NCBI GenBank assembly: GCA_028641055.1 | Contig: CM054057.1 | Span: 324,328,941 to 324,392,940, forward strand | DNA: 64,000 nucleotides | Source of the DNA: Alopecurus myosuroides | Taxonomy: Eukaryota > Streptophyta > Magnoliopsida > Poales > Poaceae | Direction: 5' to 3' | Shown here: positions 48,595 to 59,422 of the stretch, piece by piece | Numbering within the stretch: the stretch's first letter is position 1 | Layout of the letters: every line of letters begins with the position of its first letter | Position numbers and translations under genes: made by a program | Notes under the pieces: generated by a model | What the model saw: the letters and a program-made list of their open reading frames with translations, nothing else | Told to the model about the DNA's origin: nothing | Database searches by the model: none

Positions 48595-51500
48595 CTACTG
48601 AGAAGAGAAAAGGTCCGGATACTTCTTGCGAAGATCCTCTTCGGTCTCCCACGTTGCCTCTTTATCGGAATGATGGGACCACTACACTTTCAAGAACTTG
48701 GTGCTCTTGTTGCGAGTTTTGCGCTCGGTCTCATCGAGAATTTGAATAGGGTGCTCTTCATAAGAGAGATCATCCTGCAGTTCAATGGAATCATGATCAA
48801 CTGCACGACCTGGATCTTTGAAGCACCTCTTGAGCTGTGACACGTGAAACACATCGTGCACTTTGGATAGCTTTTCTGGAAGTTCAAGACGATAGGCATT
48901 TTCTGCACGCCTTGAGAGAATGTTGAATGGACCAATATATCTTGGTGCAAGCTTTCCTTTGACACCAAAACGATGAGTGCCTCTGAGGGGAGTTACACGG
49001 AGATATGCTTTGTCACCAGGTGCATAGACCATACCCCTGTGTTTGCTGTCATAGTAGCTTTTCTGACGAGATTGAGCAATCCTCAGATTGTCACGAATGA
49101 TGCGAACTTTCTCTTCGGCCTTGTTAACAATGTCAGGGCCTAAGAGTGAACGTTCACCAGCTCCAGACCAATTGATTGGACTCCTGCATCTGCGGCCATA
49201 AAGAGCCTCAAATGGTGCCATGCCTAGGCTTGCTTGGAAGTTGTTGTTGTAGGAGAATTCAGCATATGGAAGACATTCCTCCCATTTCATGCCAAAAGAG
49301 ATACCACATGCTCTGAGCATATCCTCGAGAATCTGATTGACTCTTTCGACTTGCCCTTGAGACTGAGGGTGATAAGCTGTGCTGAACAGAAGTTTGGTGC
49401 CCAAGGCTTCTTGAAAGATTTTCCAGAAATGAGAAGTGAAGATGCTTCCACGGTCTGAGCTTATTTCCAATGGAACACCATGAAGAGGAACAATCTTTGC
49501 TGTGTAGAGCTCTGCTAACTGACTAGCTGAGATTGTCTCTTTGACAGGAAAGAAGTGAGCTACTTTAGTGAGTCGATCAATGACAACGAAGATTGCATCG
49601 TTGCCCTTCTTGGACTTTGGAAAACCAGTCACGAAGTCCATTTCAATCATGTCCCACTTCCACTCAGGGATTTTCAGAGGTTGGAGAAGACCGGCTGTTT
49701 TCTGATGAACTGCCTTAACACGTTGACAAACGTCGCATTCAGAAACGTATTGAGCAATTTCACGTTTCATGCCAGGCCACCAATACAGTGTCTTGAGATC
49801 CTGGTACATCTTTGTACTTCCAGGGTGTATGGAGAGAGGGGTTTCATGCACCTCCTTTAGAATGACATCTTTGAGACTTTGAACTTGAGGAACTGCAATG
49901 CGTCCTTCGAAGAACACAGTTCCCTTGTCATCAATTGAGAAGGACTTAAATTTCTCCTTGCCTTCTTTGATGTGTTCTACCATCTTCTTGATTTCAGCAT
50001 CACGAAGTTGTTCAGAACGAATCTTGTCCTCGAGAGTTGGACTGGCTGTCAAGTTTGCAAGATAGCCTTGAGGAACAAGACCAAGGTTCAGCTTCTGGAA
50101 TTCTTCATGCAGTGGAGGTTGGCTTTCCATGATCATGAGATTATTGCAATACGACTTGCGACTGAGAGCATCGGCCATAACATTAGCCTTGCCTGGAGTG
50201 TAAGAAATGGTAAGATCAAAGTCTTTGATCTTTTCAATCCATCTCCTTTGCCTGAGGTTTAGATCTGGTTGAGTGAAGATATACTTCAGACTCTTATGAT
50301 CAGAAAAGATTTCAGTGCGATTACCCAACAAGTATTGTCTCCATTTCTTGAGGGCAAACACAACTGCTGCAAGTTCAAGGTCATGAGTGGGATAATTGAG
50401 CTCATGTGCGTTCAACTGACGTGAAGCATAAGCCACAACTTGACGTTCTTGCATGAGAAGTGCACCTAGACCTTGGAGAGAAGCATCACAGAATATTTGG
50501 AAAGGTTTGGTAGGATCTGGGCCAACCAGAACTGGTGTGGAAGTGAGTTTAGTCTTCAGGAGATTGAAAATTTCATCACATTGTGGAGACCAAACGAACT
50601 TCTTGTCCTTCTTTGTGAGGTCAGTGAGAGGTTTGGCAATCTTGGAGAAGTTTTGGACGAAACGACGGCAATAGCTAGCCAAGCCAAGAAAACTTCTTAC
50701 TTGCTTCACCGTCTTTGGAGGTTTCCAATCAACAATTGCTTTAACCTTTTCTGGATCAATGGCTATGCCCTTGGCAGAGATGACATGACCAAGGTAAGCA
50801 ACTTCTGAAATCCAGAACTCACATTTGGAGAACTTGGCATAAAGACGATGCTCGTGAAGCTTCATGAGAGTGAGACGAAGATGTTCTTCATGCTCTTCCT
50901 CGGATTTTGAGTAGACAAGAATGTCATCAAGATATACCACAACGAACTTGTCGAGGTATTCATGGAAGACAGAATTCATGAGTCGAGAGAATGTCGCCGG
51001 TGCATTGGTGAGACCAAAGGACATGACGGTGAATTCATATAGACCGTAGCGAGTGGTGAAGGCTGTCTTTGGAATATCCTCTTTTCTGATCTTTATTTGA
51101 TGGTAACCCATTCTCAAGTCCAACTTGGAGAATATTGAGGCTCCAGCAAGTTGATCAAAAATATCATCGATGCGAGGAATTGGATACTTGTTTTTGATGG
51201 TTTTCTCGTTAAGAGGACGATAGTCAACAACGAGTCTCTTTGTGTGATCCTTCTTCGCAACGAACAGAGTTGGGCAACCCCAAGCCGAGGAACTAGGTTG
51301 AATGTAACCTTTTTCCATGTACATATCAATTTGTTCCTTCAACAACTTCAGCTCGGGAGTTCCTATCTTGTAGGGATGCTTAGAGATTGGAGTAGTACCT
51401 GGTTCAAGCTCGATCACGAACTCAATAGCTCTGTCCGGAGGCATCCCTGGCAACTCTTCTGGAAAGACGTCAGGGAAGTCGCAAACCACCGGAACATTTT

Positions 51501-52986
51501 CAAGTGAAGGTAGAGGTTTTGCATCGAGGGTGCACAGCTGAATGGAACTTGATTCATTTGGAGAATAGATTATCTGGCCAGAAGGGTGGAACAGAGTTAT
51601 TGACTTTTGAGCACAGTCAATCCTTGCTTTATTAGCTTTTAGCCAATCCATACCAAGAATGACATCAATGTCAGAACTTCCTAGCAACATGAGAGAGGCA
51701 AGGAATATGTGGCCTCCAATTAGGATTTGATTGTCCTTACTTATCTTGGAAGTCAACATTTGAGATCCCGGGGAGTGAACAGTGATTTGATTGCTTAGTG
51801 GAACCACAATTAGGTTGTTTGTTGTGGCAAAGGTCTTTGACACAAAAGAATGCGATGCTCCGGTATCAAACAACACTTTAGCTGGAATAGAGTTTACGGG
51901 AAATATACCGAGAACGACGTCAGGAGCTTCCTCAGCTTTGTCGATCTTGACATGATTCACCCTTGCGGTCCTCCCGACAGGCCTGTTGTTGGAGTTGAAG
52001 TCCTTAGGCGGGGGAGCGCGCACCATTGCCTGGTTTGTGTTAGGACGAGGTGGTGGTGGAGGTAGCTGCCTCTGCGTGCACTTGTCAGCGTAGTGTCCCG
52101 TCTGCTTGCACTTGTAGCAAGTGGCGACACGAGGAGGCCCTGGCCTTGGCTGCCCCATCGAAGCCCTTGGATCATGCATCTGAGCAGGGTTGGGTGGGCG
52201 GGGAGCGAAGCCTGGAGAAGTTTGGGCGTATGGAGCCCGAGTGACAGCACCATTTGGTACCCAGATGCGGCGCTTCTGCGGAGGGGTGGTCATGTTGGAG
52301 GAGGAACCACCCTCACGCGAGTGCTTACGAGACTCCTCGAACGCCTTGCGCCCATTTTCTTCATTGAGCGCGGTGTTAACGAGATCCTCGAAGCTGTTGG
52401 CCTTGACGTTGGTGAGGGCATACTTGAGTTCCGGGTTAAAACCTCTGCGGAACCTTGCCATCTTCTTAGCCTCAGTGGACACCTCATCACCAGCGTAACG
52501 AGCGAGGCGATTGAACTCACTCTGATAGCCGATGACGTCCAACTTGCCCTGCTTGAGAGAGCAAAACTCTTCACGCATCCTTTCCATGAGACCATCTGGA
52601 ATGTGGTGCTTCAGGAAGGCTTCCTTGAAACAATTCCACGTGACTGGCATCCCAGTTCTCATGGCCTGGAAATTCTCCCACCAAGTAGCTGCCTGACCCT
52701 TCAGCAGATAGGAGGCATACTTGACCTTGTCTTCTTCAGCTACGTGAGCAATCTCCAGAGCCTTAGCTATCTCACGGATCCAGTCATCAGCGTCCAGAGG
52801 CTCGCGTGTGGCCACGAAAGCTCTTGGGCCCAGACTGAGAAACTCCTTGATGCTGACTCGTGGAGTTGTGTGGTTGTTGTGCTGATTAGTCTGAAACTGG
52901 GCCATCTACGCCATGACTTGGGTCATGTGAGTCAACAGCTCCGCGATTGGCGGTGGCTCAGGCGCGTTGTTCCTTGTTGGCGGCAT
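48595..52986 (-). CDS. Gag-Pol polyprotein of element A, two in-frame stops
   Basis: One frame runs from the ATG at 52986 to a TAG at 48597-48595 and is broken only by TAG at 52908-52906 (after 26 codons) and at 48684-48682. Between them 1407 codons are open (52905-48682). Numbering from 52905: Gag with a CCHC knuckle (C263-C276), protease [10 protein letters not shown] (D347), RT with YLDD at 658-661, RNase H (FCDAS D807, SDHKSL D869, D912), integrase zinc region (H1020/H1027, C1057/C1060), DDE residues D1090, D1151 and E1187, and a GPF module near 1325. The second TAG falls inside a chromodomain-like tail and removes the last 28 residues. The polyprotein would copy and integrate the element. 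Both stops fit C-to-T change of CAG codons. All catalytic motifs are present. Confidence 0.92.
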
Positions 52987-53195
52987 CGTGAATGGAAATG
53001 CATTTTAGCACAACAATAGAAAAGGATAGACTTGGCAACCGAAAGAGAGATTATTCCGACGCATGAATAGATAACCAACAGGTACATCATCACATGTTCA
53101 AATACATCAGAATATCCAACACACCATAAATGGTTCGAATGCCAAAGGATAACTAAACATATCTAAGAATGGATACATCGGTACTCCCATGCTCA

Positions 53196-54011
53196 TCACG
53201 TAGGACGGCGACTAGGAGCACGGCGAGAGGTACGGTGAGGAGCACGCCCACGAAAGTAGGTAGAACGATGATCCACATAGATCTGACGTGGACTGAGAGC
53301 GACTCTAGGTGTGGTGAAGTACATAGCGTCGACTCCCTGTGCTCCAAAGCGTGGAATCCCAGTGTAACCAGCACCAAGGTTAAGGAGTGGACCTCTGATC
53401 GGCTCGTAACCTCCAGCATCTGGCAGACGACGACCAACTGGCTGATCGAAACGTGCAAAGCGCTCGTCTCCAACAAAGTCTGTGCTGTAAGTCGCCACAC
53501 GAGTCAAAGCAAGGTAGAGCTGCTCTCTGACTGAAGCCAACTCCTGAGATAGTGTGCTGGCAACTGCGTCACTGTGCCTCACAAACTGAGCGGTGGTGTG
53601 CAGCCTGGAGTTATCATGCTCATAAACATCCAAGTTGTCGTAGAGAGTGAAGTGAGCTCCCTCCAAAGTGATGTAACCACGGGGGATGTGTTGATAGATA
53701 GAATCGTCAAGTCCCCAGTAGTCAGCACGAAGGACGGTGAGACTCACATAAGCTGTCTGCTGCACAGCCATATCCACTGTGGAACCTACTGCCTCGTAGC
53801 GGTGGACTACGCTCATGCCATCATCTGACAGAATGTAGACGATAGCCTGGTAGTAGGTCTGGTCAAACTCTTGTTGCTGCTCGTAGACCTGGTACTCTGG
53901 TGCCCAACGGAACCCCAGAAAAGTGGCCATGTCTCTCAGCATCTCCGGATAACCGGCAGTGCTCTCGAAACGAGTCATACGAACCACCTGCGGGTAGAAC
54001 CTGAGATCCAT
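53196..54011 (-). CDS. Pre-gag ORF of element A with dsRBD-like segment
   Basis: An open frame of 271 codons lies between PBS and gag on the same strand. The frame is open upstream to about 54152 without an ATG, so 54011 (MDLRFYPQ) is the first one. It directly follows CATCTGCAG, a possible acceptor with a CTAAT branch-like site about 25 nt upstream. Residues 22-97 read like a double-stranded-RNA-binding fold: a helix (YPEMLRDMATFLGFRW), PEYQVYEQ, a strand with YYQAIVYIL, then VGSTVDMAVQQTAYVSLTVL as the final loop and helix. The C-terminus is basic (RGRAPHRTSRRAPSRRP). The gag start at 52986 is 209 nt downstream. Extra ORFs upstream of gag (orf0) have been described in rice gypsy elements, as I recall. 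The function is inferred only. Confidence 0.6.
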   Translation of the reverse strand: MDLRFYPQVVRMTRFESTAGYPEMLRDMATFLGFRWAPEYQVYEQQQEFDQTYYQAIVYILSDDGMSVVHRYEAVGSTVDMAVQQTAYVSLTVLRADYWGLDDSIYQHIPRGYITLEGAHFTLYDNLDVYEHDNSRLHTTAQFVRHSDAVASTLSQELASVREQLYLALTRVATYSTDFVGDERFARFDQPVGRRLPDAGGYEPIRGPLLNLGAGYTGIPRFGAQGVDAMYFTTPRVALSPRQIYVDHRSTYFRGRAPHRTSRRAPSRRPT

Positions 54012-54537
54012 CTGCAGATGATCGGGGAAGTTTTGATTAGACGCCGGTAGAAGAACTGAAGTGGCAAGCAACAACAAGGTTTCAACGGACGAAAAGGATG
54101 TTGAGAAGAACAAGATGTCGAAGCAACAATGGGGAAACACGAGACCAAACACTCCTGAGGTACTACGGAAAACCCATCCGGGCTTCTAAAGGATAAATAT
54201 CTACTGCATAAGGAATAGAGGATCTGCTTCCGGGGTTTACACGCCTCCGTTCTCAATCGTGAGTAGGCAACATGATAAATCATGTCACAACCACCTCCAT
54301 TCCTATGGTCTAGTAGATATAACCATCCTAGAGAAACCAGGATACGTGAAATCCTAACTTGAAAGTTTAGATGAGAAGAGAAAACAACGTTGCACTTCCT
54401 TACCAGAAAAGGGAGGGTGGGTGGGGAAAGAAATAAAAGAACAGAATTCCTACTCTCGCGTTTCATTTTTCCTATATAGCTACAAAATAGTTTCTAGACT
54501 CAACTGCGACCAGTAAAAGGGATCCTACAGGCAGACA

Positions 54538-54552
54538 GGCTCTGATACCATT
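54538..54552 (-). promoter_or_regulatory. Primer binding site of element A
   Basis: AATGGTATCAGAGCC on the minus strand starts right after the 5' LTR. TGGTATCAGAGCC pairs with the 3' end of initiator-Met tRNA. Confidence 0.85.
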
Positions 54553-56486
54553 TGTCGCACCCGGACTTCTAGGGGATACTCACAGCCCGCTAAACAGTAG
54601 ATAAATGGCTTACGAGGCATACCGGCACCCGCATCTCAATATGAGCAGGCCAACACGTAAACGTGTGACAACCATTCTCTACTATCCATCGTCTGCGTAA
54701 ACCATCCAATAGAAATCCGACTACTTTCATTGACGTACTTCATAACATACACACATGGTACGTCAACGGCATTTAAACAAGTGATATCAGAACAAATCTC
54801 TAAGACACAAAGAAATAGAAATAAGTTGCAAATAGCTCTCACTAGAGCAGAGATAGCAAATACAATCATCCAGAGGACACATGTCCCAACAAGTCATCAT
54901 TACATCACAGCGGAAGCATCCAAAATGTCTGAGTACAGACAAGATCCAAATAGGCCTAAGAGGCCGGAAACGAAAAGACGGAGCCCATCCATGATGTCTC
55001 GGATCCTGCCCGGGTCCGCTATCTACTCGTCAGCAGCCTCGTCATACTCCACGTAGTAGCCACCATGGGGATCCTCGGAAACGTAGTCTGCGGAAACCAC
55101 AGCCCCAAAGGGGTCAGTACAGACAAGTACTGGCAAGCAAGACGCACAAGATACCAAAGTGTACCCGGCAACACCAAGTACAGATGCTTGGATTCAACGG
55201 AAGATAGGTGATACAAAAGTGCGGCAGCGGGCGGCCTAACCAACTACAGAGACACGCTACAACATCCGGCTAAAAGAAGGGGATAAGATAGCGCATCGGA
55301 ACCAAATACCACTAACCTCAAACAAACCCATCCTGGATCTCGCCCCTTATCCAAAGAAGCAATCCAAGGATAACTCACACAGTTGGATTAATGAAGGTTC
55401 AAGTTATTGTGACAATATGCCTATTACTAGTCAACTTATTATTGATTAGGTGTAAGTTGTCTAATCCTTGTTAGCCAGCCCTATCACCAAGTCATCCATA
55501 ACCGCGGACAACACGGCTTCTCGAGAAGATTTAACCCTGCAGGGATGCACCAATTTGGCCGTACACGTAAGAATATCCCGCCAGACGGGGATCAAACCCA
55601 CCAAGCGAGACACTCAACACAACCCAACTCTTCTTCGCATCAAGCCCAAAGAACCCCGTGCAATTGAGCGCACGGCTAATCAAGCCCCACGAAGAAAAGG
55701 GGACCCTCATAGCACTCTAAGAACGTGTCTCCCTAAATGCCGACTACAAAAGTTACCACCCTGGCCTCGGGTTCGCACCTGCATATGCATGCGGCAAATG
55801 GAAAACCCGAACTAAATGAGGCGATTTGGACGAGATGCGAATCGAATCAAAGTTGAGGGGGGCGCCCATACACGCTTCCCACATGCGGTTAGCGCGCTCA
55901 TCATAGATCTAGAGGACAAGAACCTTTTCCTAATTAAGGTCGACACTAGCAGGCCTCAAAACCATACCTGGCCTCCTGTCGGTGCCTTATCATCAAATTA
56001 GCATTACCTCAAACATTAACAGGTTGTTGTTTAAACATCGAGCCCCAGAACATAATAAATATGGTAACAGGAATAACGGACATCAGACTCGAGCATAAGC
56101 AACCCTAAGCATGCTAGTAAGACACAGGCAACAAGCAACAGGGTTATAGGTGTGGAGGATAGGCTATATCAGGGTTACAGGATAACATGTGATAGGATCG
56201 GGACACAAGCAACGAATCTTAAGGCTAGCAGAATAGACAACGGAAAGTATCGATATCCAGTGTGGAAAGGACACAATGGTTCATGTGAGTGAATACTTGC
56301 CTGCAAACTCAGTAGCCTGGTACTGGGCTAACTCCTCTGAAGTACTGTCGTAAACCTCGTCTGTCTCAACGTCGTCGTCTATTCGGGAAGAAGCAAACAA
56401 ACAACGCAGAGAGACAAACAATCAATAACATGGCATAATGCACAATCATGGGATGATGCATGGCAATTTAATTTATGCATCAAAGG
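54553..56486 (-). repeat. 5' LTR of element A, cut by element B
   Basis: 1934 bp matching 44234-46168. The next base is the first base of element B. The rest of this LTR (GC-rich island and promoter) is not in the window. Confidence 0.88.
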
Positions 56487-57498
56487 TGTAACAGCCCAAG
56501 TATGAAAACCTACCAATTAGAATGTTTGTTTCATGTTTATTAAGGTATTGCATCATGTCATCATATTTTTTCCATGTTGTTTGCATTTGTTTCTTAATTG
56601 TTGCATTTGTTTATTTTGTTTTGCATCTGTTATTCTTTGTTTTCACAAGGAAAATCAAACAATTTCAACTGCTTTGTTTTCATACTTGTTCTGTTACAAC
56701 TTTTGGAATAAAAATAACAAGTGAAAACAACCAAATTGTTCCATTTTATTCCATGTTGATCACTCATTAAATTGTTGGTTTTAATCAAACAATTAATTCA
56801 ATCAATTAATTCCAAATCATTTCAAATTCAAATCAAATCTTCAAAACATCAATCAACTTGAGTTTATAACAAATCTCCAAACCAATCAAACTCATTTTAG
56901 TCACTTTAATCAATAGGGTTCACCCTATTAAAATCCTTGTTTTCAATATTAATCTATTAATTTCTAAATTGCACAAATTCAAATCAAATGCATCAAACAG
57001 AACACTCTTGAACTTATAAATTTTAACAAGCCAATCAACTATTTTCAATCAAATTAATCTTAGGGGAAACCCTATTAAAAATGTTGTTTTAAATAAGGTT
57101 TAGTTAATATTGAAAAATTCTTTCAAATTGGGTTTCAAATGCAAACACTATTTTAAAATGTCACCTTTCTGCAAACCAATCTTGGAATTTGTTTTCTTTT
57201 AACCTAAATAACTAACCTGAATTTTCGTAGAATTTTTACTACCCAAACCCTCATGTTTTGCTTCCATTTGCTTTTGTTACAAAAAAAACAGTAAAACAAA
57301 AAATAACAAAAGAGGAGAGGGAGGCATGCAGCCCATCTCTCTTCTTTCTTCTCCCCAGCCCACTAACCTTTTTGGCCCAGTACCCCTTCCCTGTCGTCCT
57401 TCTCCCTCCTGTCACTATCTCCCTGTACGAACACCTCCAGAACCCTCCGATCACCTCCCCACCCCCTGGATGCCATGCCGTACAGTTCCTCTTCCCCC

Positions 57499-57504
57499 TT
57501 AAAG
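57499..57504 (+). promoter_or_regulatory. TATA-like box in the LTR of element B
   Basis: CCTTAAAGCCCC in the island, followed by CT-rich, CCCTAGC-type leader sequence and a GTGAGC donor 358 nt downstream. Confidence 0.35.
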
Positions 57505-57856
57505 CCCCACCTCTGCCCTAGCCTCGCAGGAACCCTAGCTACCCCTCTCCTCTACCCTAGCGCCGTCTCTCCTCTTCCTCTTCCCCAAGCCTTCTGTTTT
57601 CCTTCTGAAACTCGACACTGCAAACATCCGACCACCACCGTCAGACCACCGCCTCCCCCCCCCCCCCCCCCCCCCGTCGCCGTCACCACATCCACCACGA
57701 GGAGCACCTGAGGGCGGGAATGGAACCGGGACGGTCCCCGGAGGCTCCTCGTCCCCTCGCCGGTTGCCGGGAGCAACCACGGCGACCGCGCCGTCGCCGG
57801 AAAAGTCAGCCGTTTTGCTGCTCCGTCGTCTGAACATCTACATCGAAATACCCGAG

Positions 57857-59422
57857 GTGAGCCTCCCCTCCTCCGTTTTTCCTCGCAGCAGGCGCTCGCA
57901 CGACTGCCTCCCGCGCGCACGCACCAACCACACATCGCCCAACGCGCAAGGATCGCCGCACGCAGTAGCTCTTCTCCGATCGCTGCGGTAGATCGCGGAA
58001 CATTTTTCGTCCGTCAGTTTCGTCAGAAACGACAACCCCTCGGCAGGTCTGCTCAAAACGTAGCCACCCCCTCTGAATCACAACAGCAAGCCACACCGCA
58101 CCGGTCCTGTTTCTTCCGCGCAAGCGCGCGCTCGCGAGGTCGAACCCCCGGGGCGGCATATTTGCCCCCAATTTTTGCACTGCACGCGCACAGCCCTGGG
58201 GCCACACGTCAGTGACCCCCGTGGCCACCTCAGCCTCCACCCAGCCTGGTCCGCGCCACGCCAGCGTTGCCCCACCCGTCAGTCCCTGTGTGTAGCAGTG
58301 CACACGGTAGAACATGCCCTGTCTTGTTTTTCCTTTTTCTAGGAAATGGTTTTGCACCTACAACTTGTAAAAATTATATCTTAGCCATCTTAACTCCAAA
58401 TTGCACAAACTTTATATGTAACCCACTCCAAATTTCCTAAACTTTTCAAATATGCCATTTGTTCACTGTTTTGAAATTTCAAAATGCCATTTAAATTTGA
58501 ATCCAAATAATTCAAATGCAAAATTCCAAAATCAATAACTAATTCATTATTAATCCAATAAATGCAAATAAAATATGTTTTCCATACCATTTTGATTAAC
58601 CTTTTCAAATATAATTTTTGTTTCCTGGTTTGAATAATTTAAATTGCCTAAATAATTTAATCCTTGTTTAATTCATTTAAATTTGATAAAATTATAACTT
58701 GCTCAGAATAAAATATTTTTGAACATGCAAAATATGTTTTCAACCCATCAAATTGTGAACTTTTCAAATGTGCATTTGAATTTATGATTTGAACAAATAA
58801 AATTCAAATAATATTCAAACTTGTTCTAAATTCAATTAAAACTTGTTTAATTCCTAAATGATTTATTTGAAATCCTTTTTCAATAAGTGAAACATGTAAT
58901 CCACCCAAAATCTTGTGTTCTTTTCAAATATAAACTTTGTTATCTATTTTGAACAATTAAAATTGGTGAAAACAACAAATTCTTGTGTAACACCTTTAAG
59001 TAACCAAAATTCCATAACTTAATAAATGAATTTCCAAACTTGGTAAACCTTATTTCCATTTGGTTCTATTGTTGTTATTTTGCTGTTTTCCTCATCCATG
59101 CATCATGCTAATTCACTTACACAATTTGATTAGTTGTTAAACAATTAATTCAACCATAATTCATGGGCTTTTCATATGCAATCCAATTGCATGAGGGTCC
59201 ATTTAATCATGTTGTTATCTTGTCAACTAGTTTATTTCTATGCACCAATTAAATGGTCATGCATCATCCCATGTTTGTGCACTATGCCATGATATTGATT
59301 GTCTACCTTTTCTGCATTGTCTGTTTGCTTCTTCTCGGATAAACGACGACGTTGAGACCGACGAATACTTACGACACCCCTTCTAAGGATCTAGCTCAGT
59401 ACCAGGCTACTGGGTTTTGCAG
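57857..59422 (+). other. Predicted leader intron inside the LTR of element B
   Basis: Donor ACCCGAG|GTGAGC at 57857. The acceptor used in element A (GAATAG) is changed to GGATAA here (59337-59342). The following 80-nt segment still ends TTTTGCAG|GCAAGT at 59422/59423. The 3' LTR repeats the donor at 63422. Confidence 0.35.

Larger units (their letters stand above)
44234..56486 (-). mobile_element. Element A: Tekay/Del-like Ty3/gypsy retrotransposon
   Basis: On the minus strand the order is a 5' LTR remnant (56486-54553), PBS, pre-gag ORF, gag-pol, PPT and a complete 3' LTR (48558-44234). Gag-pol order is gag, protease, RT, RNase H, integrase with a chromodomain-like tail, i.e. a chromovirus. 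The two LTR portions differ by about 22 substitutions in 1.93 kb (about 1.1%), roughly 0.4 million years at 1.3e-8. The 5' LTR is interrupted by element B; its remainder should lie beyond base 64000. The five bases next to the 3' LTR (GATGT, 44229-44233) predict the distal target duplication. Confidence 0.9.

Noticed and set aside
52093..53019. 308-codon plus-strand ORF
   Set aside because: Exactly antisense to the gag start of element A; gag has a zinc knuckle and family layout, this frame has none.
57806..58357. 183-codon minus-strand ORF, repeated at 63371-63922
   Set aside because: Both copies lie in the GC-rich island of the two LTRs of element B; they match because the LTRs are near-identical. 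No domain is visible and the GC-rich composition explains a long chance frame.
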